Shown here: piece after piece, positions 27,414-35,989 of the stretch | Position numbering within the stretch: the stretch's first letter is position 1 | Layout of the letters: each line of letters starts with the position of its first letter | Source: Gemmatimonadota bacterium | GTDB taxonomy: Bacteria; Latescibacterota; UBA2968; UBA8231 | DNA: 64,000 bases | Assembly (NCBI GenBank): GCA_009841115.1 | Contig: VXML01000024.1 | Span: 66,249 to 130,248, forward strand | Reading direction: 5' to 3' | Notes under the pieces: generated by a model | Seen by the model: the letters and a program-made list of their open reading frames with translations, nothing else | The model's database searches: none | What the model was told of the DNA's origin: nothing | Translations under genes and position numbers: made by a program

Positions 27414-28772
27414 CTATTTGAGACGCCGATTCTCTTCTGTAATTGGAAACCACAGGAGTTGCAGGGCACCCTGTCGCACCTCGACGGAGACATCGTCCAA
27501 CGATTCTGCGTCCTTAATTGGGTAGGATCGGTGCAGAACCTTGGCTGGAGTCAATGAGGTAGTGTCTCGAACGGTCACTTCACCATCCACTGACACTTCG
27601 ATGGCCACATTGGGCAGCTCGAGAGCGGGCGAAAGGGCGATGTCCAGCGACCCATCATTTAGGCTACCGCGAATCGCGCCGACCTGCGATGCCGCACTCA
27701 TCCCCTTCGTTCCCCAGTAGCTATACATCCACTCCGTCCACTCGAGCGAGTGTCCGGGTGGGAGTGGCCGCGTCTCGTCAGGGAAAAGCACCGACGTGCC
27801 ACCCCACATCTCGACGTAGCCTTTGTTGGGCTGGCCGGAGCCCATGGGAATCCCCGTGGGATGGAAACCGTAGGTCCATACATCGACACCGGGGTTGAGG
27901 ACGGGATCGAAGACTCGGACCACGCCCTCCTCAGCGTCGTGGGAGTAGGCGCTGTAATAGCCGGCCGTCAATCCGTCGGCCATGATGTCCCCAGCCTTCC
28001 ACCCTTGGATGTAGCGCAACGGGCTCTTGCTCCAGCCCTGTGGACTCGGTCCTAGATTTTTCTGCCAGCGATCGGCGATCAGAATGCTCTTTGTGGGGAT
28101 GATGAACTCGGTGTTGTCGGTCAGTTCGTTCTCGCCTCCAGGGACCCACATGGGATTGACCCAGTGGGCGAACTGAACGGTGTCGGCTCCTGGATTGTGA
28201 ATGCGAATCTGGGTCTCTAGGGCCGCTGAGCCTCGATGGACCGTCAACTTGACTCTGTGGATCAGGCCAGTCAGCGGCTCGGTCGTTGCCATCGACATAG
28301 ATACCTGTTCTGGACGATTTTCTAGGATTTTCCACGTCCAAGGTATCGCGAAGGTCGTGCCGTGTTCGTAGCCCGGAAGTGTGTACTCGATACCGCCGAT
28401 CCAGAGCCACCAGCCAGTGGGGTTGTTCGCACCGCCGGGGCGCACGATGTCGTTTTTCCACAGCGGGTCGTGACCGGTTCGTTTGTCGATGAGGGAATAC
28501 ACCCGTCCCATCTCCGGCAGCACCTCCACGCGCACATAGTCGGATTCGAGCACCACGCGTCTGTGCCGCTTGGCGACGATGCGCTTCCAGTCGATGCGCT
28601 CGAAATTCAGATAGGGAAGTGGGTCGCCTTCGTCGTAGTAGATCGCTGGTTCGTAATCGACCTGAGGAATGTCGATGTGATCGACGACAAGTGATGTGTC
28701 TGCGTCTGAGGAACTCGCCGACAGTGCCAGAATCAGGGGGGTTATGAGCGGAAGGACTCGGTGTCGGGGCAT
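27414..28772 (-). CDS. Secreted DUF5107-like protein
   Basis: VLESDYVRVEVLPEMGRVYSLIDKRTGHDPLWKND ... WWLWIGGIEYTLPGYEHGT; signal peptide. Confidence 0.65.
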   Translation of the reverse strand: MPRHRVLPLITPLILALSASSSDADTSLVVDHIDIPQVDYEPAIYYDEGDPLPYLNFERIDWKRIVAKRHRRVVLESDYVRVEVLPEMGRVYSLIDKRTGHDPLWKNDIVRPGGANNPTGWWLWIGGIEYTLPGYEHGTTFAIPWTWKILENRPEQVSMSMATTEPLTGLIHRVKLTVHRGSAALETQIRIHNPGADTVQFAHWVNPMWVPGGENELTDNTEFIIPTKSILIADRWQKNLGPSPQGWSKSPLRYIQGWKAGDIMADGLTAGYYSAYSHDAEEGVVRVFDPVLNPGVDVWTYGFHPTGIPMGSGQPNKGYVEMWGGTSVLFPDETRPLPPGHSLEWTEWMYSYWGTKGMSAASQVGAIRGSLNDGSLDIALSPALELPNVAIEVSVDGEVTVRDTTSLTPAKVLHRSYPIKDAESLDDVSVEVRQGALQLLWFPITEENRRLK

Positions 28773-28781
28773 TATTTGATC

Positions 28782-30341
28782 CTATGGGCCATTCATCGCT
28801 GGTGTAGAGGGTGGAAATGCCTTGTTCCTGAATTTTGTGATGGCTTGGGCTGCCGCTGCCGAATCGCCTGCTTGCCGGTACGCGAGCACGAGACCTCGCT
28901 GCGCCGATGGCAGATTGGGATCTTGGGCTAGCGCCTGTTCGTATCGCTCGGCTGCAGTATGGGCATCGCCTTGTTGTAACTCGAGGTTTCCTAGCGCGAT
29001 AAAAACATCCACCGGATTCTCGGACAATTCCAAAGCCCGTTCGTACGCCTCGCGACTTAGGTCGATGTAGCCGCCGGTGGCGTAGGCCGTACCCAAGTTG
29101 TACCACGCCAAGCCATAGTCCGGCTTGAGGTTCAAGGCTTGGCGGTACGCCGAGATTGCCTCGCTGGGACGACCCAAGCGGATGTGGGCATTGCCGAGGT
29201 TTTGCCAAGCTCGGGCGTTGTCCGGCTGGAGGGACAAACCAGCGCGCAGGTGTCTTACGGCTCCCGCGTCGTGACCGAGGCGGGAGTAGAGGCGAGCGAG
29301 ATTGAAGTGTGCATTGGGATTGCGGCCTGGCTGGGCGAGTGTACGCAGATGCTCAATCTCAGCTACGTGTGGCTCGATTCGCCGATGGGCGACGTGCTGC
29401 TCCTCGGCGTCCTGACTACGACCTAGATGGTGGTACACAGAAGTCAACTGAAGACGGACATCGGGATGTACCGGGTCGAGTTCGAGCGCCTTCTCAAGAG
29501 CAGTAGCCGATTCGACATACTTTTCCAGCTTGGCTCGGGATATTCCCAGACCGATGTGCGCCTCCACTGAGGAGGGGTCGAGATTGACTGCTGTCGAGAA
29601 TGCCTGTAGAGCCTCGCGGGTCCGTCCTACCTGTAGTAGGGCGCGGCCTACTGCTACTTCGTATCTGACAGTGTCTGGTGCTAAGGCGGCGGCTCGCTGG
29701 AGGAGATCCAAACTTTCCGCACAGCGACCTAGACGTTCGCACTGGAGAGAACCCAATGCGAAGCTCGCTTCGTGAGACGTGGGATCCAATTCCACCGCTC
29801 GCTCCAGCGAGGTCTGCGCTGCCGCTACATCACCTCGAGCCGCCTGTACTGCACCCATCAGCTTGTGCAGCGTCGGGCGGGCCGGATCAAGCGCGATGGC
29901 TTCGGCGAGTGTGGAGCGGGCGTTGTCGAGTTGTCCGATTCCGAGCCACGCCACCGACAGGCTCTCCAACGTCTCTGCATCGCGCTTGACCGCGACGGCT
30001 CGCTGCGCTAGGGAGAGCGCTGTGGTGTGATCGCGGACCTGAGCCAAAACTTTGCTGAGACCCATCAGCGCCCCCACGTGCAGACTATCCGACCGAAGGA
30101 CCATTTGGAATTGATCCATCGACTGATCCATGTGACCCAAGTCGAACAGCACGCGGGCAAGCGACATCCGGGTCTCGAGATCTGCGGGGCGTTCGCGCAG
30201 TTGTTTTTCATACGTCAGCCGCAACCGCCCCAATTCGTCGGCTGTGGGCGGCGCGTCCGCAGCAGGGCGTTGGCTTTCGCACCCGACGAGAGCCGCGACC
30301 AGGGCAAGGAACCATGCACGTGCCCTCACAGTGGCGTCCAT
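28782..30341 (-). CDS. TPR-repeat lipoprotein
   Basis: ALVAALVGC lipobox; multiple TPR units (AWQNLGNAHIRLGRPSEAISAYRQALNLKPDYGLAWYNLGTAY). Confidence 0.88.
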   Translation of the reverse strand: MDATVRARAWFLALVAALVGCESQRPAADAPPTADELGRLRLTYEKQLRERPADLETRMSLARVLFDLGHMDQSMDQFQMVLRSDSLHVGALMGLSKVLAQVRDHTTALSLAQRAVAVKRDAETLESLSVAWLGIGQLDNARSTLAEAIALDPARPTLHKLMGAVQAARGDVAAAQTSLERAVELDPTSHEASFALGSLQCERLGRCAESLDLLQRAAALAPDTVRYEVAVGRALLQVGRTREALQAFSTAVNLDPSSVEAHIGLGISRAKLEKYVESATALEKALELDPVHPDVRLQLTSVYHHLGRSQDAEEQHVAHRRIEPHVAEIEHLRTLAQPGRNPNAHFNLARLYSRLGHDAGAVRHLRAGLSLQPDNARAWQNLGNAHIRLGRPSEAISAYRQALNLKPDYGLAWYNLGTAYATGGYIDLSREAYERALELSENPVDVFIALGNLELQQGDAHTAAERYEQALAQDPNLPSAQRGLVLAYRQAGDSAAAAQAITKFRNKAFPPSTPAMNGP

Positions 30342-32065
30342 GACTCGCCTTCTACGATTCGCACAAAGCGCCTTGCCGGTACGGGGCCCACGGTTTGCGA
30401 TTCACCTGAAGGCCAACGAATTAGGATGCGGTCCACCTCTGTCCTGCGGCCGAGGCCGAAGTGCAGTCGCAGATCGTTGTGAGACAGGTAGCTGCTGCCA
30501 CCTCGCACCTCAGCTACTTGCCGCAGATCAGCGGAGAATACAGTGACGCGCGTCCCGATCCCACTGCGATTGCTCCGCGTGCCTTCCACCTCGACAGAAA
30601 TCCAATTGGCGCGGTTGCCGCCGTCGTTTCTGAGCAGGTGCGGGCGCTGGTTATTGTTCGATACGAACAGATCGACATCTCCGTCGTTGTCGTAGTCGGC
30701 CGCGGCTGAGCCTCGTCCTACGCCGGCTGTGAACGCCGTTAGACCGCTCGCCGCGGTCGCGTCGGTGAATGTGCCGTCGCGATTGTTCAGGAAGAGTTGG
30801 TCGTGCTGTGCATAGCGGGGGCCGGCGCTGTCGAGAATCTCGATGTTGGGCTCGACATGGCCGTTGGCGAGGAACAGATCGGGGTATCCGTCATTGTTGA
30901 CGTCGATGAAATCCGTTCCGAAGGTGAGGGTTTGATAGGTCGGCCCTCCCAGTCCGCTCTGCGCGGTGTGGTCTGCGAATTGACCCGCTCCGGCATTGTG
31001 CAGCAGTCGGCAAGGCTCCCACTGGAAGTTGCACACGCCTAGGTCGAGGCGACCGTCGCGATCGTAGTCGGACCAATCGGTGCCCATGCCCGCCTCTGGG
31101 GCACCATCGGGGCTCGTTGCGACGCCGGAGGAGACACCGACCTCGGCGAATCGGTACCCGTCGTTGCGGAACAAGAAATTTGGCTCGTGGTCATTGGCGA
31201 TATAGAGATCGGGGTCGCCGTCATCATCGTAGTCGGCGAATCCCACGCCTAGCTGCCGACCCTCTTCGGTCCAGACTCCTATCGAGTCGGTGATGTCCGT
31301 GAAACGGAAGTCGCCGTCGTTGCGGAACAGAGAACCGGAATCGCCGGGGTAGGCACCAGGGCCACAGTAGATCTGAATCAGTCCACGGTAGCACTCTGGG
31401 AGATCATCTCCGACAATCCGTACGTCGTTGGCGACATACAGATCCAAATCACTGTCGAGATCGATGTCGGCGAAGGCCGTGCTCGTCGATACCCGTGGAT
31501 CACCGGTCCCCGACTGTTCGGTCACGTCTGCAAAGTGGCCGTTGCCTAAGTTTCGGTAGAGTCGGTTGGCACCCCAGTTCGTGACGTAGAGATCCGCGTG
31601 GCCGTCGTTGTCTATATCCCCAACGCCGACCCCCATGCCAAAGCTGGTGTCGGCGACCCCTGCTTCTGCTGCTCTATCGATGAAGGTCCCGTCGGTCTGA
31701 TTCACGAACAGAGCATTGGTGGGTAGATGAGCGGTGAGGACGCCGTGGCTAGCAGCGCTGTTCACGACGTAGAGGTCGGGAAAGCTGTCGCCATTGAAAT
31801 CGGCAAATGCGGCACCCGAGCCATGGGTTTCGGGGTAGTGGTAGGCCCCAGCAGCGCCATTGAAGTGGCGGAATTCGATCCCGGACTCGGCCGCGACCTC
31901 GCTGAATCGAGGGAGGGTAAGAGCCGGTTCCTCATCATCGCTGCAGCCCAACAGAAGGGGCGTTGCTACCAAAGAAATTCGCAGCAGCCGACGGAGTAGA
32001 GAGGCACTATTCGACTCGTTTTTGTCTGCGCAGTTGGATATCTGCTGTGCATTGTAATAGTTCAT
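30326..32065 (-). CDS. CRTAC1 family protein (FG-GAP/VCBS + ASPIC/UnbV)
   Basis: DYDRDGRLDLGVCNFQWEPC, DYDNDGDVDLFVSNNNQRPHLLRNDGGNRANWISVEVEGTRSNRSGIGTRV, GLGRRTEVDRILIRWPSGESQTV. Confidence 0.9.
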   Translation of the reverse strand: MNYYNAQQISNCADKNESNSASLLRRLLRISLVATPLLLGCSDDEEPALTLPRFSEVAAESGIEFRHFNGAAGAYHYPETHGSGAAFADFNGDSFPDLYVVNSAASHGVLTAHLPTNALFVNQTDGTFIDRAAEAGVADTSFGMGVGVGDIDNDGHADLYVTNWGANRLYRNLGNGHFADVTEQSGTGDPRVSTSTAFADIDLDSDLDLYVANDVRIVGDDLPECYRGLIQIYCGPGAYPGDSGSLFRNDGDFRFTDITDSIGVWTEEGRQLGVGFADYDDDGDPDLYIANDHEPNFLFRNDGYRFAEVGVSSGVATSPDGAPEAGMGTDWSDYDRDGRLDLGVCNFQWEPCRLLHNAGAGQFADHTAQSGLGGPTYQTLTFGTDFIDVNNDGYPDLFLANGHVEPNIEILDSAGPRYAQHDQLFLNNRDGTFTDATAASGLTAFTAGVGRGSAAADYDNDGDVDLFVSNNNQRPHLLRNDGGNRANWISVEVEGTRSNRSGIGTRVTVFSADLRQVAEVRGGSSYLSHNDLRLHFGLGRRTEVDRILIRWPSGESQTVGPVPARRFVRIVEGESWTPL

Positions 32066-32363
32066 AAGTTAATCCGCGGAGCGTCGATACTCCGAATCCA
32101 CGGCGATTCAAGTTACTCACCCTGCAAAGATGCAGTCAAGCGCGGCAAGGGAGTCATGGCAGCCGAATTGGTCGTGTCCTGTCCCACTGGCTCACCAGTC
32201 AGAAAAGTCTTGAAATTTTTGTTCCTGCGTCATAGATTACTCGCTTCGCTAACCTGTACAATATAGGTTGATCCACAAGGCGTGGATGCCTACTTTTCCG
32301 CGCCAATCCTACCGTCTTCCTTCGCCAAAGGATGAAGCGAAGACACGAACGAGAGGAGATCTC

Positions 32364-33257
32364 ATGCGCAAGAAAGCAGTTATAGGGACAATAGTCTTCG
32401 GCGCTGTGCTGCTTGCAGGTTTCGCAACACCGGCAGCGGCATACGAAAACTGCAACGGCGTTGGCTATTTTGCCCTGCAGGTGCCCAATCCAGGATCCAT
32501 GAACCCCGACGGCGACGGCAGCGACTGGGGTTGGTTCGATTCGGATTTCATCATTGGTAATGACCAGTTGTGCGACGTGATCGGCGATAGTGAGTTTCCA
32601 GCCCGTAGCGACCTCGACATCGCTCACCACGTCGGCTGGACACCGGAGCCGGACAATCGGCTCTACGTATTCACGCGCGTCGTCGATGACACGCTAAACG
32701 CCGACGTCACCGAGCTGAACGACGGTTGGCACGACGATGACCTCGAGCTGATTTTGGATCCCGACCACGGTGTGTGGAACGAGGCACCTGATGCTCTCCG
32801 CACCGGACATCAGCAGTGGACCTTCCACTACGCTCGTCCCGGTGGTTACCCCCTCGTGTCCTTTTTGCGTTGGAACCAGCCGGCGGAGATGCAGTGGGGT
32901 CCCGAGACGGGTGCTGTTGAGGGGGCCGTTGTGGTCTCTCCAGCGGGTGCCGGGCACTTGGCCACGGACGTGACGGTGAACTACGAAGTTCGCATGGAGG
33001 CCTACGATCCTTACATGCCGGATGGTCGCGATGCGAGCGTCCGCTGGGTCTTTGAAGCCGGCCAGACGATCGGTATGTCCCTGAGTCTCAACGAGGCGGA
33101 TGGCGGAGGCCGATCGCACCAGATCACGACGCACATCCAGAACGGCGGGGCGCATAGCTCGGAATTCTCCTCCGAATTCACCTTGCTAAGCACCGATGAA
33201 TACGCTACTGCCGTTGAGGAAAGTAGCTGGGGCTCAGTAAAGGCGCTGATGCGGTAA
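32364..33257 (+). CDS. Secreted CBM9/DOMON-like protein, paralog B
   Basis: Start after gagaggagatctc; signal peptide ..GFATPAAAYE; DGDGSDWGWFDSDF, DDDLELILDPDHG, C-term SSWGSVKALMR. Confidence 0.65.
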   Translation: MRKKAVIGTIVFGAVLLAGFATPAAAYENCNGVGYFALQVPNPGSMNPDGDGSDWGWFDSDFIIGNDQLCDVIGDSEFPARSDLDIAHHVGWTPEPDNRLYVFTRVVDDTLNADVTELNDGWHDDDLELILDPDHGVWNEAPDALRTGHQQWTFHYARPGGYPLVSFLRWNQPAEMQWGPETGAVEGAVVVSPAGAGHLATDVTVNYEVRMEAYDPYMPDGRDASVRWVFEAGQTIGMSLSLNEADGGGRSHQITTHIQNGGAHSSEFSSEFTLLSTDEYATAVEESSWGSVKALMR

Positions 33258-33284
33258 GCAGAAAAGACGCCCCTATCTTTCGTC

Positions 33285-33319
33285 TAAGGAGGGAGGATTG
33301 TCCTCCCTCCTTAACTTTT
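33285..33319 (+). terminator. Hairpin terminator downstream of paralog B
   Basis: taaggagggagga (33285-33297) ttg tcctccctcctta (33301-33313): perfect 13-bp stem, 3-nt loop, then acttttc. Confidence 0.85.
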
Positions 33320-33354
33320 CTAACACATATCCGAGCCTGCGCGGAGAGGTTGTT

Positions 33355-34077
33355 TTGAGAGCGCTTTGTAGTTGCCTATTAATTTTGGTTGCGTTCGGAT
33401 GTGGGCGCTATTTCCCAGGGCCTCTCCAGCCCAAGCCTGGGTCCGAGCAGGGCGAACACATGGTGGTCCACGACGACGGATCAGTGGCCTATGTCTTCGA
33501 GAGGCTCGATATCGCGATTCGACCGATGACGGACGCGGAGCTCAACCGCAGTTTCGCCACAAGGTCGGCCGACGGACCACTGTCTACTAATCCCTTCACA
33601 TTCGGCGATTGGACTCCCCCAGGCGAGTCATTTACGCCTCAGCGATTTACCGTATTCCTCCTTCGGGTCAAGAACTATGCGTATCCGAAGGTCAAGATCG
33701 ATCCGTCTAGGATCGAGTTGCGATCCGCCAGCAAGCGTTCCTACAAGCCCCTGACATTTCTCGAAATCAGTGAGTACTACCGAGCGTATGCGTTGGCTTG
33801 GGCCGGAAACTACTATGCGCGCATGCGCGAGCGCGAGGATCTGTTGCGTCTCCACATGTATGCCGACAAGATGATCTTCAGTGGCCAGGAGCACGAAGGT
33901 TTTATTGTATTCCCACCCATGCCTCCAGATGTGACCGAGTTGACCGTCCATGTCAACGACGTTGCCGTTCGTTTCAACTACGCCGATGAGCCCGTGGAGA
34001 CCGTAAATCTGACCTACGGATTCCAACGCGAGGTCTTCAGGGGATACCAGCCACCCGCCACCGTCTCGGCACGCTGA
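33355..34077 (+). CDS. Hypothetical lipoprotein
   Basis: TTG start after gcggagagg; LLILVAFGC lipobox; coding confirmed by operon spacing. Track start at 33298 lies in the terminator loop. Confidence 0.6.
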   Translation: MRALCSCLLILVAFGCGRYFPGPLQPKPGSEQGEHMVVHDDGSVAYVFERLDIAIRPMTDAELNRSFATRSADGPLSTNPFTFGDWTPPGESFTPQRFTVFLLRVKNYAYPKVKIDPSRIELRSASKRSYKPLTFLEISEYYRAYALAWAGNYYARMREREDLLRLHMYADKMIFSGQEHEGFIVFPPMPPDVTELTVHVNDVAVRFNYADEPVETVNLTYGFQREVFRGYQPPATVSAR

Positions 34078-34078
34078 C

Positions 34079-35965
34079 GTGCCCTTCACAGCCAAACGCG
34101 CGGGTGTAGCCGTCCCGCTTGTCCTGACGTTCCTCCTGAGCATTGATGCGGGCGGCCAGATCGAGACCGTGCGCATTGGACAGGGCGGCGACACTTGGCA
34201 GAGCGTGGAGCTAGTGGCTGCAGGAGCGCAGGTCACGGCCGACTCGCTGCTACCGGCAGGCTTCAAGGCCAACGAGAATATCGTCATCGCCGTTCGCTGG
34301 ACGGATGTAGGAACGGGCCCGGACGAGTTTATACCCGAGGGCGGAGCGCGGGTGTGGGCGCGCGTTGCCGACGGTCAGCCAAATGACGTTCTCGTCGACG
34401 GCAGGTCAAGCACATCCACTGGGGAGCGATTTCAGATTCCTGGTCAGTCTCAGGACGGCCGAATCTTCGTCTTCGATTTAGGTGCCTCGTTTCCCGTCGA
34501 GCGGATTGCCTTCTTTCCCAACCCAGCAGATAGCACCGCCTTCCTGCGGGCTTACGAGATCAAAGTCAGCGACGGGCGCTCTTTTGGCACGGACGAGCGC
34601 CCGATTTACGAGACCCTGGCACGCGTCGAGATTTCCAACGAAGTTCGGACGGAGGCTGAGTTTCCACGGCAGTTGGTCCGATATATCCGCTTGGAAACGC
34701 TGGAACCGAATCCCTTCGACATTGCCGAGATAGAGGTGTTCGGTAGGGGATTTGTCCCCCGTGCTCAGTACGTCTCCAATTTTATTGACTTTGGCGGAGG
34801 AGGTGTGCGCAACTTTGGTCGCCTAACAGTTCACGCGACTCGCGTGTCTACTGAGCCCGATGTGGTTTCGGACGATCCAGTGCAGGCGGTGTTCCAAGTT
34901 CGGGCGGGCAGCGACACTTCGCCTGAGTCCTATTTCCAAATCGATCTCGAAACCGGCAGTGAGACGGAGATCTCAGAGGAGGCGTACCAGAACCTCATCG
35001 ACCGCGAGCGCACGGCGAGATACGATGCAGAAAACTGGAGTGCGTGGTCGAATCCGGTGGCGATCGATTCGACGGGTTCCTACGAACTCAGTCTCGATTT
35101 TTTGCCGATGCCGAGGCCCTTCTTCCAGTTCAGATTCTTCTTTGAGGGCACTGCGACCGACGTGATCCGGATTGATGCGCTGGAGTTCACCCACTCGCCA
35201 CCCCTCGCCCAAGGGACGCGAGCCGAGATCGCCCTCGTCGGCGATCCTTTTCCGCCGGCAGGCGTGGCTACCGTCGCTACGGGACAGCCGGCGACCTTGG
35301 AGTACGCCTTGACTGCGGAGTTGGTCGGCGACGAGGGATTCGATGGGTTGCGCATCGCAACGCCGGGCGCTGCTCAGTTGGAATCAGTGTTGATCGGCGA
35401 CGACCGAGAGCAAGTGGTCGTCGACAGCGTCGTTGTTGACGACAGCGGCATGTCTCTTTTCTTCCCGAGCCGCCGGATCACGGCAGAGAGCAACGCCACG
35501 CTCTTCGTGAGGTTCACAGCAACGCCCTTGCGATACACGACCCTGTTTCAGGGTTGGCTCTTAGATTCAGTTGGCGCGGTTCCGCAGCGGGTTGCTCCCG
35601 GTGATGCCACCAACCTGCTCGGCACGAATTCCGTCCTCGTCTTCGGTTCCCTTGGGGACCCTCTTGGCCGATTTGATTTGGGTGCTGGAGTCGTAACGCC
35701 TAATGGGGACGGGCGAAACGACGACTTGGCGCTGCAGTACGACCTCGTATTCCTCATCGAACCCGCGCAAGTAGACATTACAGTACACGATCTCTCGGGT
35801 CGGCTCGTTCACACCCTCCAGCAAGAGGAGCAAGCGGCAGGCAGCTACTTAGCTACATGGACCGAGGCCCACGAACTGCCTCCGGGGCACTATATCGTCC
35901 GACTGCGCGTCGAAACGCAGACCAAGACGTTTGAGCGTCTCCGGATCGTGGCGGTTTCCTACTGA
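34079..35965 (+). CDS. Secreted discoidin-like protein with TPNGDGRNDD (FlgD-like/CHU_C-like) C-terminal domain
   Basis: Signal peptide; F5/8-like FVFDLGASFPVERIAFFPNP.. RYIRLETLEPNPFDIAEIEVFG; C-term VVTPNGDGRNDDLALQYDLVF...VDITVHDLSGRLVHTL. Confidence 0.65.
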   Translation: MPFTAKRAGVAVPLVLTFLLSIDAGGQIETVRIGQGGDTWQSVELVAAGAQVTADSLLPAGFKANENIVIAVRWTDVGTGPDEFIPEGGARVWARVADGQPNDVLVDGRSSTSTGERFQIPGQSQDGRIFVFDLGASFPVERIAFFPNPADSTAFLRAYEIKVSDGRSFGTDERPIYETLARVEISNEVRTEAEFPRQLVRYIRLETLEPNPFDIAEIEVFGRGFVPRAQYVSNFIDFGGGGVRNFGRLTVHATRVSTEPDVVSDDPVQAVFQVRAGSDTSPESYFQIDLETGSETEISEEAYQNLIDRERTARYDAENWSAWSNPVAIDSTGSYELSLDFLPMPRPFFQFRFFFEGTATDVIRIDALEFTHSPPLAQGTRAEIALVGDPFPPAGVATVATGQPATLEYALTAELVGDEGFDGLRIATPGAAQLESVLIGDDREQVVVDSVVVDDSGMSLFFPSRRITAESNATLFVRFTATPLRYTTLFQGWLLDSVGAVPQRVAPGDATNLLGTNSVLVFGSLGDPLGRFDLGAGVVTPNGDGRNDDLALQYDLVFLIEPAQVDITVHDLSGRLVHTLQQEEQAAGSYLATWTEAHELPPGHYIVRLRVETQTKTFERLRIVAVSY

Positions 35966-35989
35966 GGAAAGTAGGCAAGAGGAGGATTT

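Noticed and set aside
33298-33354. Upstream extension of the lipoprotein ORF to the TTG at 33298
   Set aside because: The start lies inside a perfect terminator hairpin loop; TTG 33355 has a ribosome-binding-like sequence and yields a lipobox signal peptide.
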